DNA of 64,000 nt from Candidatus Hydrogenedentota bacterium (GCA_019637335.1 JAHBVV010000001.1:627440-691439), one strand, 5' to 3'. Counted from the first letter of the stretch, positions 41,072 through 51,586 are shown. Numbers and translations are program-made. The notes: generated by a model not told the origin, from the sequence alone.

Positions 41072-42847
41072 ATGCAATTTTATAAGTCGTTGTCGGCTAT
41101 TGTCTTGACTGCCCTCATCGCCCCCGCGTTTCTAGCTGGATGCGGCGGAAGCGGTGGTTCCGCACCGGAGGAGGCCAATGTTGGCGCGACCAGTTCGGGG
41201 TCCGGCGGCGGCGTTGATGATGGTGGCTCCGCGGCGGGTCCCAGCGCGCTGGACGCGCCGGATGAGCAGCTTGGGGCGCCGCCGGTGGCGGAGGGCCCTC
41301 CGGTGGAGGGCGACTGGATCGTGGTTCGACTCAACGCGGAGCCGCCGACCTTGAACCCGCTCCTGGAGGTGGCGGACGCATATACGCAACGGGTGGTGGG
41401 CGGCAACGGGGGCAACATTTTCGAGACCCTGCTCGAGCGAGACAACGAAACGCAGGAATTCAAGCCGCTGCTCGCGGAGCGCTACGAGGTGTCGGACGAT
41501 CACCTGAGGTATACGTTCTACCTGCGCCAGAACGCCCGTTTTTCGGATGGGGCGCCGCTGACGGCGCACGACGTGCTGTTCACGTACGAGGCGATTCAGA
41601 ACCCGGCGCACGACTGCGCGGACCGGCGGAGCTACCTGGTCGATTTCGAGTCGGCGACGGTGCTGGACGACTACACGATCCAGTTCCAGGCCAGGCAGCC
41701 GTACTTCCTGCACCTGAGCGTGCTGGGATCGATTGAGGTCGTGCCGAAGCACATTTACAGCCAGGGCGATTTCAATCGCGACTTTTCGCGGGCCCCGGTG
41801 GGGAGCGGGCCGTACGCGCTCAAGCAGTGGGATACAGGGCAACAGGTGGTAATCGCGAAGCGGGCGGATTATTGGGGCGAGAAGAAGCCGTGGGTGAACG
41901 AGATCCACTATAAATTCATCACAGACGACAATGCGGCGCTCCAGTTGCTTCGCCGGGGCGAACTCGATGAAATGCGGATGAGCGCGGAGCAGTGGGTCCG
42001 GCATGCGCCGCGCCCCGAAATTGCGGACAACTACCAGCGGATTACCATGTATTCGCCGGTGGACGGTTACGCGGGGACCTTCGGCTGGATCGGGTGGAAC
42101 GCGAAGCGCCCGTTTTTCAGCGACAATCGTGTGCGCAAGGCGATGACGATGCTGCTCGACCGGGACACCATCGGCGAGACGATTTACCACGGGCTGGTGC
42201 GTACGGTTAGCGGATCGATGTTCCCGGACAGCCCGGCTTATGACCAGAGCATTGCGCCTTGGCCCTTCGATCCCGAGCAGGCCGCGGCGCTCCTGGAGGA
42301 AGCAGGCTGGACGGACAGCGACCGCGACGGGATCCGGGACAAGGACGGGACGCCCTTCAGTTTCCAGTGGATTTTCCCGACGGGCTCGCCGGAGTACGAG
42401 CAGCTTGCGACGGTGTACAAGGAAGAGCTTGACCGCGCGGGCATTGACGTGACGCTGCGGCCGCTGGAATGGGCGACTTTCCTCGAGAGCGTGACCAAGC
42501 GCACGTTCGACGCGTGCAGCATGGCGTGGGTGAGCCCGATCGAGTCGGACCCGTACCAGATCTGGCATTCGAGCCAGGCGGAGAATGGGTCGAACTACGT
42601 TGGCTTTGTGAACGAGGAGGCGGATCGGCTGATAGAAGCGGCGCGTCTCGAATTCGACGCGGACAGGCGCGCGGCGCTTTACCGGGAATTCCACGCGATC
42701 CTTCACGAGGAGCAGCCGTACACGTTCCTGTACAATTCGAAGCGCAAGGTGGTGGTATCCAACCGCTTCCAGAATGTGAAGCCGTATACGCTGGGCTTTG
42801 ACATGCGGGAGTGGTGGGTACCGCTGGACCAGCAGCGCTACCGATGA
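41072..42847 (+). CDS. Oligopeptide ABC transporter substrate-binding lipoprotein (SBP family 5)
   Basis: A 591-residue extracytoplasmic binding protein. The signal peptide ends in the lipobox FLAGC (Cys24). It is followed by a Gly/Ser/Ala-rich linker of about 45 residues that tethers the domain to the membrane. The SBP_bac_5 domain shows the family's opening (NAEPPTLNPLLEVADAYTQRV), the LAERYEVSDDHLRYTFYLRQNARFSDGAPLTAHDV signature and NRVRKAMTMLLDRDTI. It binds peptides or similar ligands for the permease pair encoded next. A GGAG site precedes the ATG. It is the first gene of a five-gene transporter cluster. Confidence 0.94.
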   Translation: MQFYKSLSAIVLTALIAPAFLAGCGGSGGSAPEEANVGATSSGSGGGVDDGGSAAGPSALDAPDEQLGAPPVAEGPPVEGDWIVVRLNAEPPTLNPLLEVADAYTQRVVGGNGGNIFETLLERDNETQEFKPLLAERYEVSDDHLRYTFYLRQNARFSDGAPLTAHDVLFTYEAIQNPAHDCADRRSYLVDFESATVLDDYTIQFQARQPYFLHLSVLGSIEVVPKHIYSQGDFNRDFSRAPVGSGPYALKQWDTGQQVVIAKRADYWGEKKPWVNEIHYKFITDDNAALQLLRRGELDEMRMSAEQWVRHAPRPEIADNYQRITMYSPVDGYAGTFGWIGWNAKRPFFSDNRVRKAMTMLLDRDTIGETIYHGLVRTVSGSMFPDSPAYDQSIAPWPFDPEQAAALLEEAGWTDSDRDGIRDKDGTPFSFQWIFPTGSPEYEQLATVYKEELDRAGIDVTLRPLEWATFLESVTKRTFDACSMAWVSPIESDPYQIWHSSQAENGSNYVGFVNEEADRLIEAARLEFDADRRAALYREFHAILHEEQPYTFLYNSKRKVVVSNRFQNVKPYTLGFDMREWWVPLDQQRYR

Positions 42848-42875
42848 TCGGCGGGCGGGAACGGGAGTCGAGATT

Positions 42876-43868
42876 GTGCGCACCTATCTGATCCGCCGGT
42901 TGCTGCTGGTTATCCCGACGTTTCTCGGGATCAGCATCATCACGTTTCTAATCGTGCAGATGGCTCCAGGCAGCCCGATCTTTCTGAAGGTGCACAAGCC
43001 GGGGAGCGCGGGGGGCAGCGCTATCACGCAGGAGGCCATCGAGCAGACGAAGAAGCTGTACGGCCTGGACAAACCGCTGCCGGTGCGGTATGTGCTGTGG
43101 CTGGGCAAACTGGCGACGCTCGATTTTGGTAATTCCTACAAGGATCACCGGCCCGTGCTGGAAAAGATCGGCGAAACGCTCCCGATCACGATCCAGCTGA
43201 ACCTGATTTCGATCCTGCTGATTTACCTGATCGCCATACCGATTGGCGTGTATTCGGCGACGCACCAGCACTCGCCGGGCGACACGCTGATCACGCTGAT
43301 CCTTTTTGTTCTGTACAGCCTGCCGAGTTTCTGGGTGGCGATGCTGCTGATGTACTATTTTTGCGGGGGCGCGCACTGGAACTGGTTTCCGGCGGCGGGG
43401 ATGAACTCGTACGACGCCCGGACCCTGGCGTGGTGGCCGTGGCTTCTGGATCGCGGGTGGCACCTGGTGCTGCCGGTGGTCTGCCTGAGCTACAACGGGC
43501 TGGCGAGCCTTTCTCGGTATGCGCGGGCGGGCCTTATCGAGACGGTCCGCCAGGACTACGTGCGGACGGCGCGGGCCTACGGGTTCAGCGAACGCACGGT
43601 GATTTACAAGTACGCGCTGCGGAATTCGCTGATCCCGATTATCACGATTCTGGGCGCGCTTATACCCACGCTGATCGGGGGGAGCGTGATTATCGAGAGT
43701 ATCTTCTCGATTCCCGGCATGGGCAAGCTGGCTTTTGAGGCGATCCTCTCGCGCGACTACCCGCTGGTGATGGGGATCCTCTCGATCACGGCGCTGCTGA
43801 CGCTGCTGGGCCTGATTCTTTCCGATATCCTGTATGCGCTGGTGGATCCGCGCATCAAATTCAGCTAG
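42876..43868 (+). CDS. Oligopeptide ABC transporter permease, DppB/OppB type
   Basis: A 330-residue inner-membrane permease with six TM helices. It starts RTYLIRRLLLVIPTFLGISIITFLIVQ (helix 1) and has the ATPase-contacting EAA loop in RYARAGLIETVRQDYVRTARAYGFSERTVIYKYALRN. I chose the GTG at 42876 because of the GGGAG site and because helix 1 follows directly; the frame back to 42798 overlaps the binding-protein gene. It pairs with the DppC-like protein to form the channel. Confidence 0.92.
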   Translation: MRTYLIRRLLLVIPTFLGISIITFLIVQMAPGSPIFLKVHKPGSAGGSAITQEAIEQTKKLYGLDKPLPVRYVLWLGKLATLDFGNSYKDHRPVLEKIGETLPITIQLNLISILLIYLIAIPIGVYSATHQHSPGDTLITLILFVLYSLPSFWVAMLLMYYFCGGAHWNWFPAAGMNSYDARTLAWWPWLLDRGWHLVLPVVCLSYNGLASLSRYARAGLIETVRQDYVRTARAYGFSERTVIYKYALRNSLIPIITILGALIPTLIGGSVIIESIFSIPGMGKLAFEAILSRDYPLVMGILSITALLTLLGLILSDILYALVDPRIKFS

Positions 43869-43917
43869 GAACGTTATTCGATGCGTCTTGCGCGCGAAAA
43901 CCGGTGGAACGATCACG

Positions 43918-44919
43918 ATGTCTGACGCCATGCACCAGAACCAGGGCTACTGGCGGCTTGTGTGGCGGCAGTTCCGCAGGCGGCGGCTTGCGGTGGGATC
44001 GGTGGCCATTCTGCTTTTGCTCGGGGCCATCGGGCTGCTTGCGCCGTTCCTGGCGGGGGAAAGGCCGATCTACCTGGTGAAGGACGGAAAGACGTACCTG
44101 TTTCCCAATGTGATCACGTACAAGGACCTGGTATCGGTGAATTTCGATCGGTGGGCGCCGTCGGCCGGCGAACGCGCGATCCGCCCGCCGATCCCCTATG
44201 CGCCGGAGCGGTCCAATTTGCGCAACCGCCTGCAGCCCCCGTCGGCGAGCAACTGGCTGGGGACGGATGATCGGGGTCGGGATGTGCTGAGCCGGATCAT
44301 CTGGGGCACGCGGATATCGATGACCGTTGGCTTCGTGGCGATGGGCATTGCGGTGCTAATTGGGGTTATAGCGGGCAGCCTGGCGGGCTATTACGGGGGG
44401 CGGGTCGACGCGGTGGTGCTGCGGCTGATCGAGATTGTGCTGTGTTTCCCGACGCTGATCCTGATTTTGACGTTGATCGCCTTTCTCAATCCGAGCATTT
44501 ACAACATTATGATTGCGATTGGGCTGACGCGCTGGCCCGATGTGGCGCGTCTGGTGCGGGGCGAGTTTCTGAAGCTGCGGTCGGCGGACTTCACGACGGC
44601 GGCGCGGGCGACGGGCCTGCGCGATTCTCGGGTGATGTTCCGGCACATGCTTCCGAACGCGCTGGCTCCGGTGCTGGTGACGGCGACCTTCGGTGTGGCG
44701 GGGGCAATCCTGATAGAGTCTTCTTTGAGCTTTCTGGGCTTTGGCGTTCCGCCGCCCACGGCGAGCTGGGGCGAGATATTGAAGCAATCGAAGGACTATG
44801 TCGACTTCGCGTACTGGCTGGTTTTTTTTCCCGGCTTGGCGATCTTCGTCACGGTAACGGCGTTTAACCTGGCGGGCGAGGGTCTCCGGGACGCGATGGA
44901 TCCGCGGTTGAGGCAATGA
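43918..44919 (+). CDS. Oligopeptide ABC transporter permease, DppC/OppC type
   Basis: A 333-residue permease. A cytoplasmic N-terminus (YWRLVWRQFRRRRLAVGS) leads into helix 1. A periplasmic insert of about 90 residues follows and contains NWLGTDDRGRDVLSRIIWG, the usual OppC signature. The EAA loop is in VRGEFLKLRSADFTTAARATGLRDSRVMFRHMLPN. The ATG at 43918 is chosen; the frame back to 43834 overlaps the previous gene. It is the partner of the DppB-like permease. Confidence 0.93.
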   Translation: MSDAMHQNQGYWRLVWRQFRRRRLAVGSVAILLLLGAIGLLAPFLAGERPIYLVKDGKTYLFPNVITYKDLVSVNFDRWAPSAGERAIRPPIPYAPERSNLRNRLQPPSASNWLGTDDRGRDVLSRIIWGTRISMTVGFVAMGIAVLIGVIAGSLAGYYGGRVDAVVLRLIEIVLCFPTLILILTLIAFLNPSIYNIMIAIGLTRWPDVARLVRGEFLKLRSADFTTAARATGLRDSRVMFRHMLPNALAPVLVTATFGVAGAILIESSLSFLGFGVPPPTASWGEILKQSKDYVDFAYWLVFFPGLAIFVTVTAFNLAGEGLRDAMDPRLRQ

Positions 44920-45010
44920 GCAGAGAAAAACTTTCAGAACGCGGGAGGCGCGGTAGGATGCCAGACTCGGCCAGGCGTTGCGGAAGGCCCAAAGACGCCC
45001 GCATACGTGT

Positions 45011-45091
45011 ACAAGGACAACAGGGACCTAAGGGACATAAGGGACATAAGGGACATAAGGGACAACAGGGACCGCAGAGACCTGCGAGGCA
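45011..45091. repeat. 9-mer tandem array (TAAGGGACA-type), 9 units
   Basis: Nine in-phase 9-base units, the central four being TAAGGGACA. It sits between the permease and ATPase genes of the peptide transporter (a 262-base gap otherwise empty). Because the unit is nine bases, one frame reads as Gly-X-Y triplets, but I do not regard that frame as a gene. Confidence 0.88.
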
Positions 45092-45181
45092 ACGTCGACG
45101 AATTCGTGTTCCTGCCGTCCCTGGAACGGGTCTCGCCATCCCGAGTGAATCACCATTGAGCCGCCGGGAACCCATCTTCTC

Positions 45182-46219
45182 ATGACCGAACCAGCCGCCC
45201 CCATACTTCAGGTGAAGAACCTCAGGACTTACTTCAAGACCGACCAGGGTCTGGCGAAGTCGGTGGATGATGTTTCGTTTGCGCTGCACCCGGGGCGGAC
45301 GCTGGCGGTGGTGGGCGAGAGCGGTTGCGGGAAGAGCGTGACGGCGCTTTCGATCATGGGGCTGGTCCCGGAGCCGCCGGGGGTGCGCGCGGGCGGGGAG
45401 ATCCTTTTCGGGGGGCGCGATCTGCTTCAATTGCCGCAGCGGGAATTGCGGGCGATCCGGGGCAACGATATCTCGATGATCTTCCAGGAGCCGATGACGT
45501 CGATGAATCCGGTGTTCCGTGTGGGCGCGCAGATCAGCGCGTCGATCCAGCTTCACCTGGGGCTCGACAAGAAGGCCGCGCGCGAGGAGGCCATCCGCCT
45601 GCTGGGCCTGGTGGGGATCCCGGTTCCGGAGCGGCGTGTGGACAATTACCCGCACGAGATGTCCGGGGGCATGCTCCAGCGGGCGATGATCGCGATGGCG
45701 CTTGCGGCGGATCCGGCGGTGCTGATTGCGGATGAGCCCACGACGGCGCTGGATGTGACGATACAGGCCCAGATCCTGGATTTGCTGCGGAAACTGCAGG
45801 ATGAACGGGGGATGTCGATCTTGCTGATCACGCACGACCTGGGGGTGGTGGCGGAGAACGCGCACGACGTGGTGGTGATGTACGCGGGCAAGGTGGTGGA
45901 GCGGGCGCCGGTGCGGGAGCTCTTTGCGCGGCCTCGCCACCCGTATACGCTGGGGCTTTTTGCCTCGTTGCCGCGGCACGACACGCGTTTGGAACGCCTG
46001 CACGTGATCCGGGGGAATGTGCCCGCGGCGACGGCGTTTCCCCCCGGTTGCCGCTTCCACAGCCGCTGCCCGTACGCGGTCGACCGCTGCCGGGAATCGG
46101 TTCCACCGCTGGAATCGGTCGGCGAGGGGGGGCACGAGGCCGCCTGCTGGGAGCTGGATCGCGTAGCGCCGCAGGAGACGGTGCTTGCGGCGAACAAACC
46201 GTCGGATGATACGCCATGA
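45182..46219 (+). CDS. Oligopeptide ABC transporter ATP-binding protein, DppD/OppD type
   Basis: A 345-residue ATPase. Walker A is GESGCGKS (about 41-48), the Q-loop lies in [10 protein letters not shown], the signature is MSGGMLQR, Walker B is [12 protein letters not shown] and the H-loop His lies in LLITHDLG. The C-terminal oligopeptide-transporter extension contains [14 protein letters not shown], which may bind a metal or Fe-S cluster, as in OppD/OppF relatives. The ribosome site is weak. It overlaps the next ATPase gene by four bases. Confidence 0.95.
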   Translation: MTEPAAPILQVKNLRTYFKTDQGLAKSVDDVSFALHPGRTLAVVGESGCGKSVTALSIMGLVPEPPGVRAGGEILFGGRDLLQLPQRELRAIRGNDISMIFQEPMTSMNPVFRVGAQISASIQLHLGLDKKAAREEAIRLLGLVGIPVPERRVDNYPHEMSGGMLQRAMIAMALAADPAVLIADEPTTALDVTIQAQILDLLRKLQDERGMSILLITHDLGVVAENAHDVVVMYAGKVVERAPVRELFARPRHPYTLGLFASLPRHDTRLERLHVIRGNVPAATAFPPGCRFHSRCPYAVDRCRESVPPLESVGEGGHEAACWELDRVAPQETVLAANKPSDDTP

Positions 46220-47193
46220 GCCAGGACCTGCTCGTTGTAGAAAATCTTGTGAAGCACTTTCCGATACGGGAAGGTATCTTCGCGCGGACGGTTGGGGCGG
46301 TGCGCGCGGTGGATGGCGTGAGCTTTTCGATCCCCCGCGGGACGACGTTGAGCCTGGTGGGCGAGAGCGGGAGCGGAAAGACGACGGCGGGCCGATCCAC
46401 GCTGCGGCTTATCGAGCCGACCGCGGGCCGGATTGTGTTTGACGGAATTGACCTGACGTCGTTGGGTCCGGCGGAATTGCGCGGGTTGCGCAAGCGCATC
46501 CAGATCATCTTTCAGGACCCGTACGGATCGTTGAACCCCCGGATGACCATTTACTCGGTATTGGCGGAGGCGATGAAGGCGCACGGGATCGGTGACGCCG
46601 GCCAGCGGCGGTCGCGCTGCTTTGAACTGCTGGAGTTGGTGGGGCTGCCGCCGGAGGCGGCGGACCGGTATCCGCATGAGTTCAGCGGGGGCCAGCGGCA
46701 GCGCATTGGCATTGCGCGCGCGCTGGCGGTGGAGCCGGATTTGATCGTGGCGGACGAGCCGGTATCGGCGCTGGACGTCTCGGTGCAGGCGCAGATTCTC
46801 AACCTGCTCCGCGACCTGCAGCGTAAGCTCGGGCTGACGTATTTGTTCATCGGCCACGACCTGAGCGTGATCCGCCATATCTCCGACGCGGTGGCGGTGA
46901 TGTACCTGGGGCGTATCGTGGAGATCGCGCCGGTGGACGTGCTTTTTGCCAACCCGGTGCACCCGTATACGCGGGCGCTTCTGTCCGCGGCTCCGGTGGC
47001 GGCGCCGGGCCGAAAATCGAACCGTATCATCTTGCCCGGCGACGTGCCGAGCCCGATCAATCCGCCTTCCGGATGCCACTTTCACCCGCGTTGCCCGGAC
47101 GCGACGCCGGCCTGTTCGCGGACGCCGCAGGCGCTCACCGAGGCGGGCGAGGGCCACCGTGTGGCGTGCTCGGTGCACGCGCCGCGCGCGTGA
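46216..47193 (+). CDS. Oligopeptide ABC transporter ATP-binding protein, DppF/OppF type
   Basis: A 325-residue ATPase. Walker A is GESGSGKT, the Q-loop [10 protein letters not shown], the signature [10 protein letters not shown] and Walker [13 protein letters not shown]. It has the same Cys-rich C-terminal extension ([14 protein letters not shown]). It forms the ATPase heterodimer with the product of the preceding gene, with which it is translationally coupled (ATGA). Confidence 0.95.
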   Translation: MSQDLLVVENLVKHFPIREGIFARTVGAVRAVDGVSFSIPRGTTLSLVGESGSGKTTAGRSTLRLIEPTAGRIVFDGIDLTSLGPAELRGLRKRIQIIFQDPYGSLNPRMTIYSVLAEAMKAHGIGDAGQRRSRCFELLELVGLPPEAADRYPHEFSGGQRQRIGIARALAVEPDLIVADEPVSALDVSVQAQILNLLRDLQRKLGLTYLFIGHDLSVIRHISDAVAVMYLGRIVEIAPVDVLFANPVHPYTRALLSAAPVAAPGRKSNRIILPGDVPSPINPPSGCHFHPRCPDATPACSRTPQALTEAGEGHRVACSVHAPRA

Positions 47194-47252
47194 ACCTGGT
47201 TGCCGGGAAGTATGCCGATCTGGTAGGCTTATAGGCGAGGCTGGAGGAATAC

Positions 47253-48254
47253 ATGCGTCTAGACATAGCGGCACTAAGCGATATAGGGCGCCGGAAAAAG
47301 AACAACGAAGATTCCTATATCGTTATTCGAGAGGGCGCCAAGGACCTCCGCCTCTTCAAGGAAGGGGCGCTTGTCTGTGTGGCGGACGGATTGGGCGGCC
47401 ACACGGGCGGCGAGATCGCCAGTAAGCTGGCGGTGAAGATCGTTGGGGAAATCGCCAAGGAGAAGCCTGCGCGGATGCCCCAGAACGGGGAATCCGTTGA
47501 CGAGCGAAACGAGGGCCCGCTCCCGAAGGTTCGCACGGCGATCGAAAAGGCGAACGAGAGCATTTTCCAGACGAACAAGGATCTGGTTCGCACGCGCCGC
47601 CCCATGGGCACGACGGTTCTGACCGCGATCATCTACCCCAAGAAGACTTATATCGGCAACGTCGGCGACTCCCGATGCTACCATATCCGGGACGGCGAGA
47701 TTCTGGCGCAGACCGAAGACCACTCCTGGGTTGACGAGCAGGTCAAGATGGGGCTCATGTCGAAGACAGAGGCCGAATCCGATCGCCGGAAGAATATCGT
47801 GACCCGTTGCGTGGGGACGCACGAGGAAGTGACGGTCGACACGTACCGCTGGCATATCGTGCCCGGGGACATGCTCCTGTTGTGCACGGATGGCCTGGTG
47901 AACATGATTCCGGACGAAGAGATTGTCCGGGAGTTCCAGCGGAACGCTTCGGCGGCGGAGATCGCGCAGCGGCTGGTGACGAAGGCGAACGAGGCGGGCG
48001 GCAAGGACAATATCACGGTCGTTGTGGTCAGTATCAGCCCGGCGCCGGTTCGGCTTATGTACATGCGGCTTGCGGGCTTTCTGCGCCGCCACGCCATTGG
48101 CATTGCCTGGGCGCTTTTTCTGGTGGTGTATGGGGCGCTGGCGTTCCTGGCGGGTTACCTGCTGCGGCCGTCGCTGGAGGGGCCGGCGGACGGGCCGGAG
48201 TATGAGTTGGCCGCGCCGGAAGATGAACTTCTGGCTCCGGCGGAGAATCTGTAG
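47253..48254 (+). CDS. PP2C-family Ser/Thr phosphatase with C-terminal membrane anchor
   Basis: A 333-residue metal-dependent protein phosphatase. Motifs include [14 protein letters not shown] (Asp20), [10 protein letters not shown] (Asp45-Gly46), [24 protein letters not shown] and [11 protein letters not shown], so all metal-binding Asp residues are present. A single TM helix (about 268-293) followed by a short acidic tail ([19 protein letters not shown]) anchors the catalytic domain on the cytoplasmic face. It probably reverses protein kinase signalling; no Hanks-type kinase gene is in the window. A strong GGAGGAA site precedes the ATG. Confidence 0.92.
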   Translation: MRLDIAALSDIGRRKKNNEDSYIVIREGAKDLRLFKEGALVCVADGLGGHTGGEIASKLAVKIVGEIAKEKPARMPQNGESVDERNEGPLPKVRTAIEKANESIFQTNKDLVRTRRPMGTTVLTAIIYPKKTYIGNVGDSRCYHIRDGEILAQTEDHSWVDEQVKMGLMSKTEAESDRRKNIVTRCVGTHEEVTVDTYRWHIVPGDMLLLCTDGLVNMIPDEEIVREFQRNASAAEIAQRLVTKANEAGGKDNITVVVVSISPAPVRLMYMRLAGFLRRHAIGIAWALFLVVYGALAFLAGYLLRPSLEGPADGPEYELAAPEDELLAPAENL

Positions 48255-48310
48255 GCTGTTTGGTTTTTTTGGGGGGCTTCCGGGGATGTGGGGCGGGCTC
48301 TCGGGGGCGA

Positions 48311-48685
48311 CTCGGGCCGGGACGTACCCCCGCGTTGTGGTGGCTGGCCATTGGGCCGGGTGATCCGGTTTGACGCGGGGTTTGCTTCGTTGTACGAGGC
48401 TTCTTTGCGGCGGTACGTCCCTTGGTTTGGGGCGACTCGGGCCGGGACATACCCCCGCGTTGTGGCGATTGGCCATTGGATCGGGGGATCCGGTTGGACG
48501 CGGGGTTTGCTTTGTTGTACGAGGCTTCTTTGCGGCGGTACGTCCCTTGGTTTGGGGCGACTCGGGCCGGGACGTACCCCCGCGTTGTGGTGGCTGGCCA
48601 TTGGGCCGGGGATCGGTTGGACGCGGGGTTTGCTTTGTTGTGTGTCGCTTCTTTGCGGCGGTACGTCCCTTGGGGGCGGTGTCGG
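48311..48685. repeat. 125-bp tandem repeat, three copies
   Basis: The phrase ctcgggccgggac starts units at 48311, 48436 and 48561, an exact 125-base period. The units are over 90 percent alike by eye. Each junction holds an inverted repeat, GGTACGTCCC and GGGACGTACC (22-base loop), so the element can form a long hairpin. The third copy decays after about 48680. It fills most of the gap between the PP2C and secDF genes, which run convergently. Confidence 0.93.
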
Positions 48686-48733
48686 GGGCTCTCGCTGCGT
48701 CGGGCAGGATGCCCAACCTCCTGTGAATGAGAA

Positions 48734-48777
48734 CGGCCCGGGCTGGCGTTTTGCCGGTCCGGGCCGATGTTTTTTAT
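48734..48777 (+). terminator. Intrinsic terminator downstream of the PP2C gene
   Basis: CGGCCCGG and CCGGGCCG pair around an inner GCTGGC/GCCGGT stem with a TTTT loop; the outer stem is followed by ATGTTTTTTATT on the plus strand. The minus-strand side has no T-run in the right place, so it is oriented for plus-strand transcripts. Confidence 0.75.
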
Positions 48778-48802
48778 TCTGGTGGTGTGGAGCTTGATGG
48801 GG

Positions 48803-51511
48803 TTATGCGGAGGCTTGCTTTTCGCTTTCGGCGCCGTCTTCTTTCTTCGCGCGCTTCTTTTTCTTTGAGGAGATGTAGCGGCGTCCGCTGTCTTCGGTGC
48901 GGGCGGCTTCGCCTGCGGGGCCGCGCCCGAAGTAGTTGTCCCACACGAGGACAACGGGGCTGGCGACGAAGATGGAGGAGTAGGTGCCGACGAGGATACC
49001 GATGATGAGGGCGAGGGCGAAGTCCTGGATGTCGGCGCCGCCGAATATGAAGAGCATAGAGCACACGAAGAGCGTGGTGACCGAGGTGAGCAAGGTGCGG
49101 CTGAGGGTGGCGTTGATGGCGATATCGATGATATCGGCGAGTTTTTTCCCTCGGCCCTTGAGTGCGGCGAAGTCCTCGCGGATGCGGTCGAACACGACGA
49201 TGGTGTCGTTGAGGGAGTAGCCGATAACGGTAAGGATGGCGGCAATCACGGCCAGGTTTATCTGTCGTCCGAGGAGTGCGAATATGCCGAGGGTGATAAA
49301 GACGTCGTGCACGATCGCGACCATGGCCCCGGAGGCATAGTTCATGTGGAAGCGGTAGCCGATGTAGATCGAGATGAAGAGTAACGACCAGACGATGGCC
49401 CAGATGGCGTCGCTGCGAAGCTGGGCGCCAACGGCGGGCCCGACGGTCTTCACGGCGTCGAATTCGATTTTGGAAGCGTCATTGCCCACGAGGGGGGCGA
49501 GCGAGCCCCGCAGGCGGTCGGATACCGTGGGCGATCCGCCTTCCTCACCGGCGCCGGCCGCGTCGACATCGCCGACGCGGATCTGGAACAGGTTCGTTTG
49601 GCTTCCGTCCTGGGCCAGGACTTCCTGCACGGTCGGCCCCGCGAAACCGGCGTCATTCAGGGCGGTGCGGATCCCGGCGATATCGACGTGGGCATCCTGG
49701 TGGAAGTTGACGCGGACATTGGTGCCCTGGGTGAAGTCGACGCCGAGCATGGTTCCGTTATTAAGTTTTGCCCCGAAGAGGCTGACACCGGCGATTACGG
49801 CGACGGCGCTCAGCGTGCCGCAGAGGCGCCGCCACTTCATGAATCCGAGGTGGGTGTCCTCGGGGATGGCGTTGAGCATTTTGACGCTCTTGACGAGCTT
49901 GCGCTCCAAGACGAAGTCGAAGAGGGCGCGGCTGACGACGAGGGCGGTGAACACGCTGGCGCAGACGCCGATGCTGAGGGTAATGGCGAAGCCTTCGATG
50001 GGGCCGGTTCCGAACTGGAAGAGCACGAGGGCGGCGATGAAGGTGGTGATGTTTGCGTCGAGGATGGCGCTTGCGGCCTTTGCGAAGCCGGTTTCGACGG
50101 CGGACTTGACGGTGTGGCCAAGCCGGATTTCCTCGCGGATGCGCTCAAAGATGAGTACGTTCGCGTCGACCGCCATGCCGATGGTGAGGATGAGGCCGGC
50201 GATACCGGGGAGGGTGAGGGTCATGTCGAAGTAGGCCATGGCGGCGAGCACGTAGACCGCGTTGAGCAGCAGTGCGACGAGGGCGATTCCGCCGGGGACC
50301 ATGTAGTAGACGAGCACGAAGACGGCGACGAGGGCGAGGCCCCAGAGGGCCGATGTGACGCCGGCGCGCACGGAGTCGGCGCCGAGGGTGGCGCTGACGA
50401 TGTCGGTCGAGTCTTCTTTGGGCTTGACCACCATGGAGCCGGAATTGAGGGCGATGGCGAGATCGCGGGCTTCGGCGGCGCTGAAGTTGCCGGTAATCTG
50501 GCCGTTGAAATCGATCCGCTGGCGGATGTTCGGCGCGGACACCACCTGATCGTCCAGCACGATGGCCATGGCGCGGTTGACGTTGCGCTCGGTGGCGTCG
50601 CCGAACTTGGCGGCGCCTTCGCCCTGGAAGGCGAAGTTGATGGCCCACTGGGCGGGGTTCTGGGGGTCGGGGGAGGTGGTGGCGGAGGTCAGGCCCTCAC
50701 CGGTGTGAATGGGCTGGCGGTCGAGCACGTAGACGCTGTAGCGCTGGCGCTCTCCGGGCTTGGGCTTGCGGCTGAAGGCGAGGAGCTTGTCCTCGGGGAC
50801 GACATTGGGGTTCGCGTTGGCCTCGTCGACCATCTGGCGGACCTGATCGTAGTGTTCGGCCTTTATCCAGACGGGCTCGCCGGGGGCGGGGCGCTCGAAG
50901 AAGGCGGCGAACTTATCGGGGTAGGCGGCCTTGAGCCGGGTGAGCACGCGCACGGTCTCGTCCTGGCCGGATACGATGTTGAAGTTCAGGTCGGCGACTC
51001 GGGTCATGAGCGCGATGGCGCGGTCGACGTCCTTTTCACCGGGGAGCTGCACCTGGATCTGGTTATCGCCGAGCTTCTGGATGATGGGCTCTTTGGCCTC
51101 GAATTCATTGATGCGGTTGACGAGCTGCTGGTAGACCGCTTCCTGGACGAGCGCGGCGATTTCCTCGTCGGAGTCGGTCTCGGGGTCCTCGCGGTAGGCG
51201 GCGATGGTCTCGGCGGGGAGTTCGGTCCAGTCCAGGCTGAGTACCATCTGGATGCCGCCCTGGAGGTCGAGGCCGAGGGTGATGACCTGGTCGGGGTCGC
51301 ACTGTGCCCATCGCTTAACCTTGAACAGCAGGGTATTGAAATAGCCGTGCTCTTCGAGTGCGCGGGCCTCGTCCTCGGCCTTGAAGGCGGCGGCCTTCTC
51401 CGCGCGCGCCTCGGGCGAGAGGACCATCCAGCCGACGGTGGGGTAGATGATCAGCAGGGCGATGATGATCGAAGCCCAGATGAGCAGGCTGCGATAACGA
51501 AGGTTGTTCAT
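48803..51511 (-). CDS. secDF: Fused protein translocase subunit SecDF
   Basis: A 902-residue fusion of SecD and SecF, the proton-driven accessory of the SecYEG translocon. The SecD half has TM1 (residues 8-30), the LGLDLQGGIQMVL motif, a large periplasmic P1 region and TM2-6 with GLILTIGMAVDANVLIFERIREE. The SecF half restarts at about residue 560 with a TM helix, GVDFTQGTNVRVNF, and VIGYSLNDTIVVFDRIRED. A basic C-terminal tail (SSKKKKRAKKED) is cytoplasmic. The gene order tgt-yajC-secDF on the minus strand is the classic bacterial operon. Confidence 0.96.
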   Translation of the reverse strand: MNNLRYRSLLIWASIIIALLIIYPTVGWMVLSPEARAEKAAAFKAEDEARALEEHGYFNTLLFKVKRWAQCDPDQVITLGLDLQGGIQMVLSLDWTELPAETIAAYREDPETDSDEEIAALVQEAVYQQLVNRINEFEAKEPIIQKLGDNQIQVQLPGEKDVDRAIALMTRVADLNFNIVSGQDETVRVLTRLKAAYPDKFAAFFERPAPGEPVWIKAEHYDQVRQMVDEANANPNVVPEDKLLAFSRKPKPGERQRYSVYVLDRQPIHTGEGLTSATTSPDPQNPAQWAINFAFQGEGAAKFGDATERNVNRAMAIVLDDQVVSAPNIRQRIDFNGQITGNFSAAEARDLAIALNSGSMVVKPKEDSTDIVSATLGADSVRAGVTSALWGLALVAVFVLVYYMVPGGIALVALLLNAVYVLAAMAYFDMTLTLPGIAGLILTIGMAVDANVLIFERIREEIRLGHTVKSAVETGFAKAASAILDANITTFIAALVLFQFGTGPIEGFAITLSIGVCASVFTALVVSRALFDFVLERKLVKSVKMLNAIPEDTHLGFMKWRRLCGTLSAVAVIAGVSLFGAKLNNGTMLGVDFTQGTNVRVNFHQDAHVDIAGIRTALNDAGFAGPTVQEVLAQDGSQTNLFQIRVGDVDAAGAGEEGGSPTVSDRLRGSLAPLVGNDASKIEFDAVKTVGPAVGAQLRSDAIWAIVWSLLFISIYIGYRFHMNYASGAMVAIVHDVFITLGIFALLGRQINLAVIAAILTVIGYSLNDTIVVFDRIREDFAALKGRGKKLADIIDIAINATLSRTLLTSVTTLFVCSMLFIFGGADIQDFALALIIGILVGTYSSIFVASPVVLVWDNYFGRGPAGEAARTEDSGRRYISSKKKKRAKKEDGAESEKQASA

Positions 51512-51586
51512 GGGATAACTCCACTGCGGCGAATGATTAAACGGGAGGACCGGGAGCGCGTACGGTGCGTGGCCGGCGGGCGCCCG

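Noticed and set aside
44916-45185. An 89-codon frame with Gly-X-Y triplets (GPKGHKGHKG), overlapping the permease stop as ATGA, looking like a tiny collagen-like protein.
   Set aside because: The triplets come from the 9-base repeat at 45011-45091, whose relatives lie in non-coding DNA elsewhere. The flanks are Arg/Pro-rich, with no signal peptide and no ribosome site.
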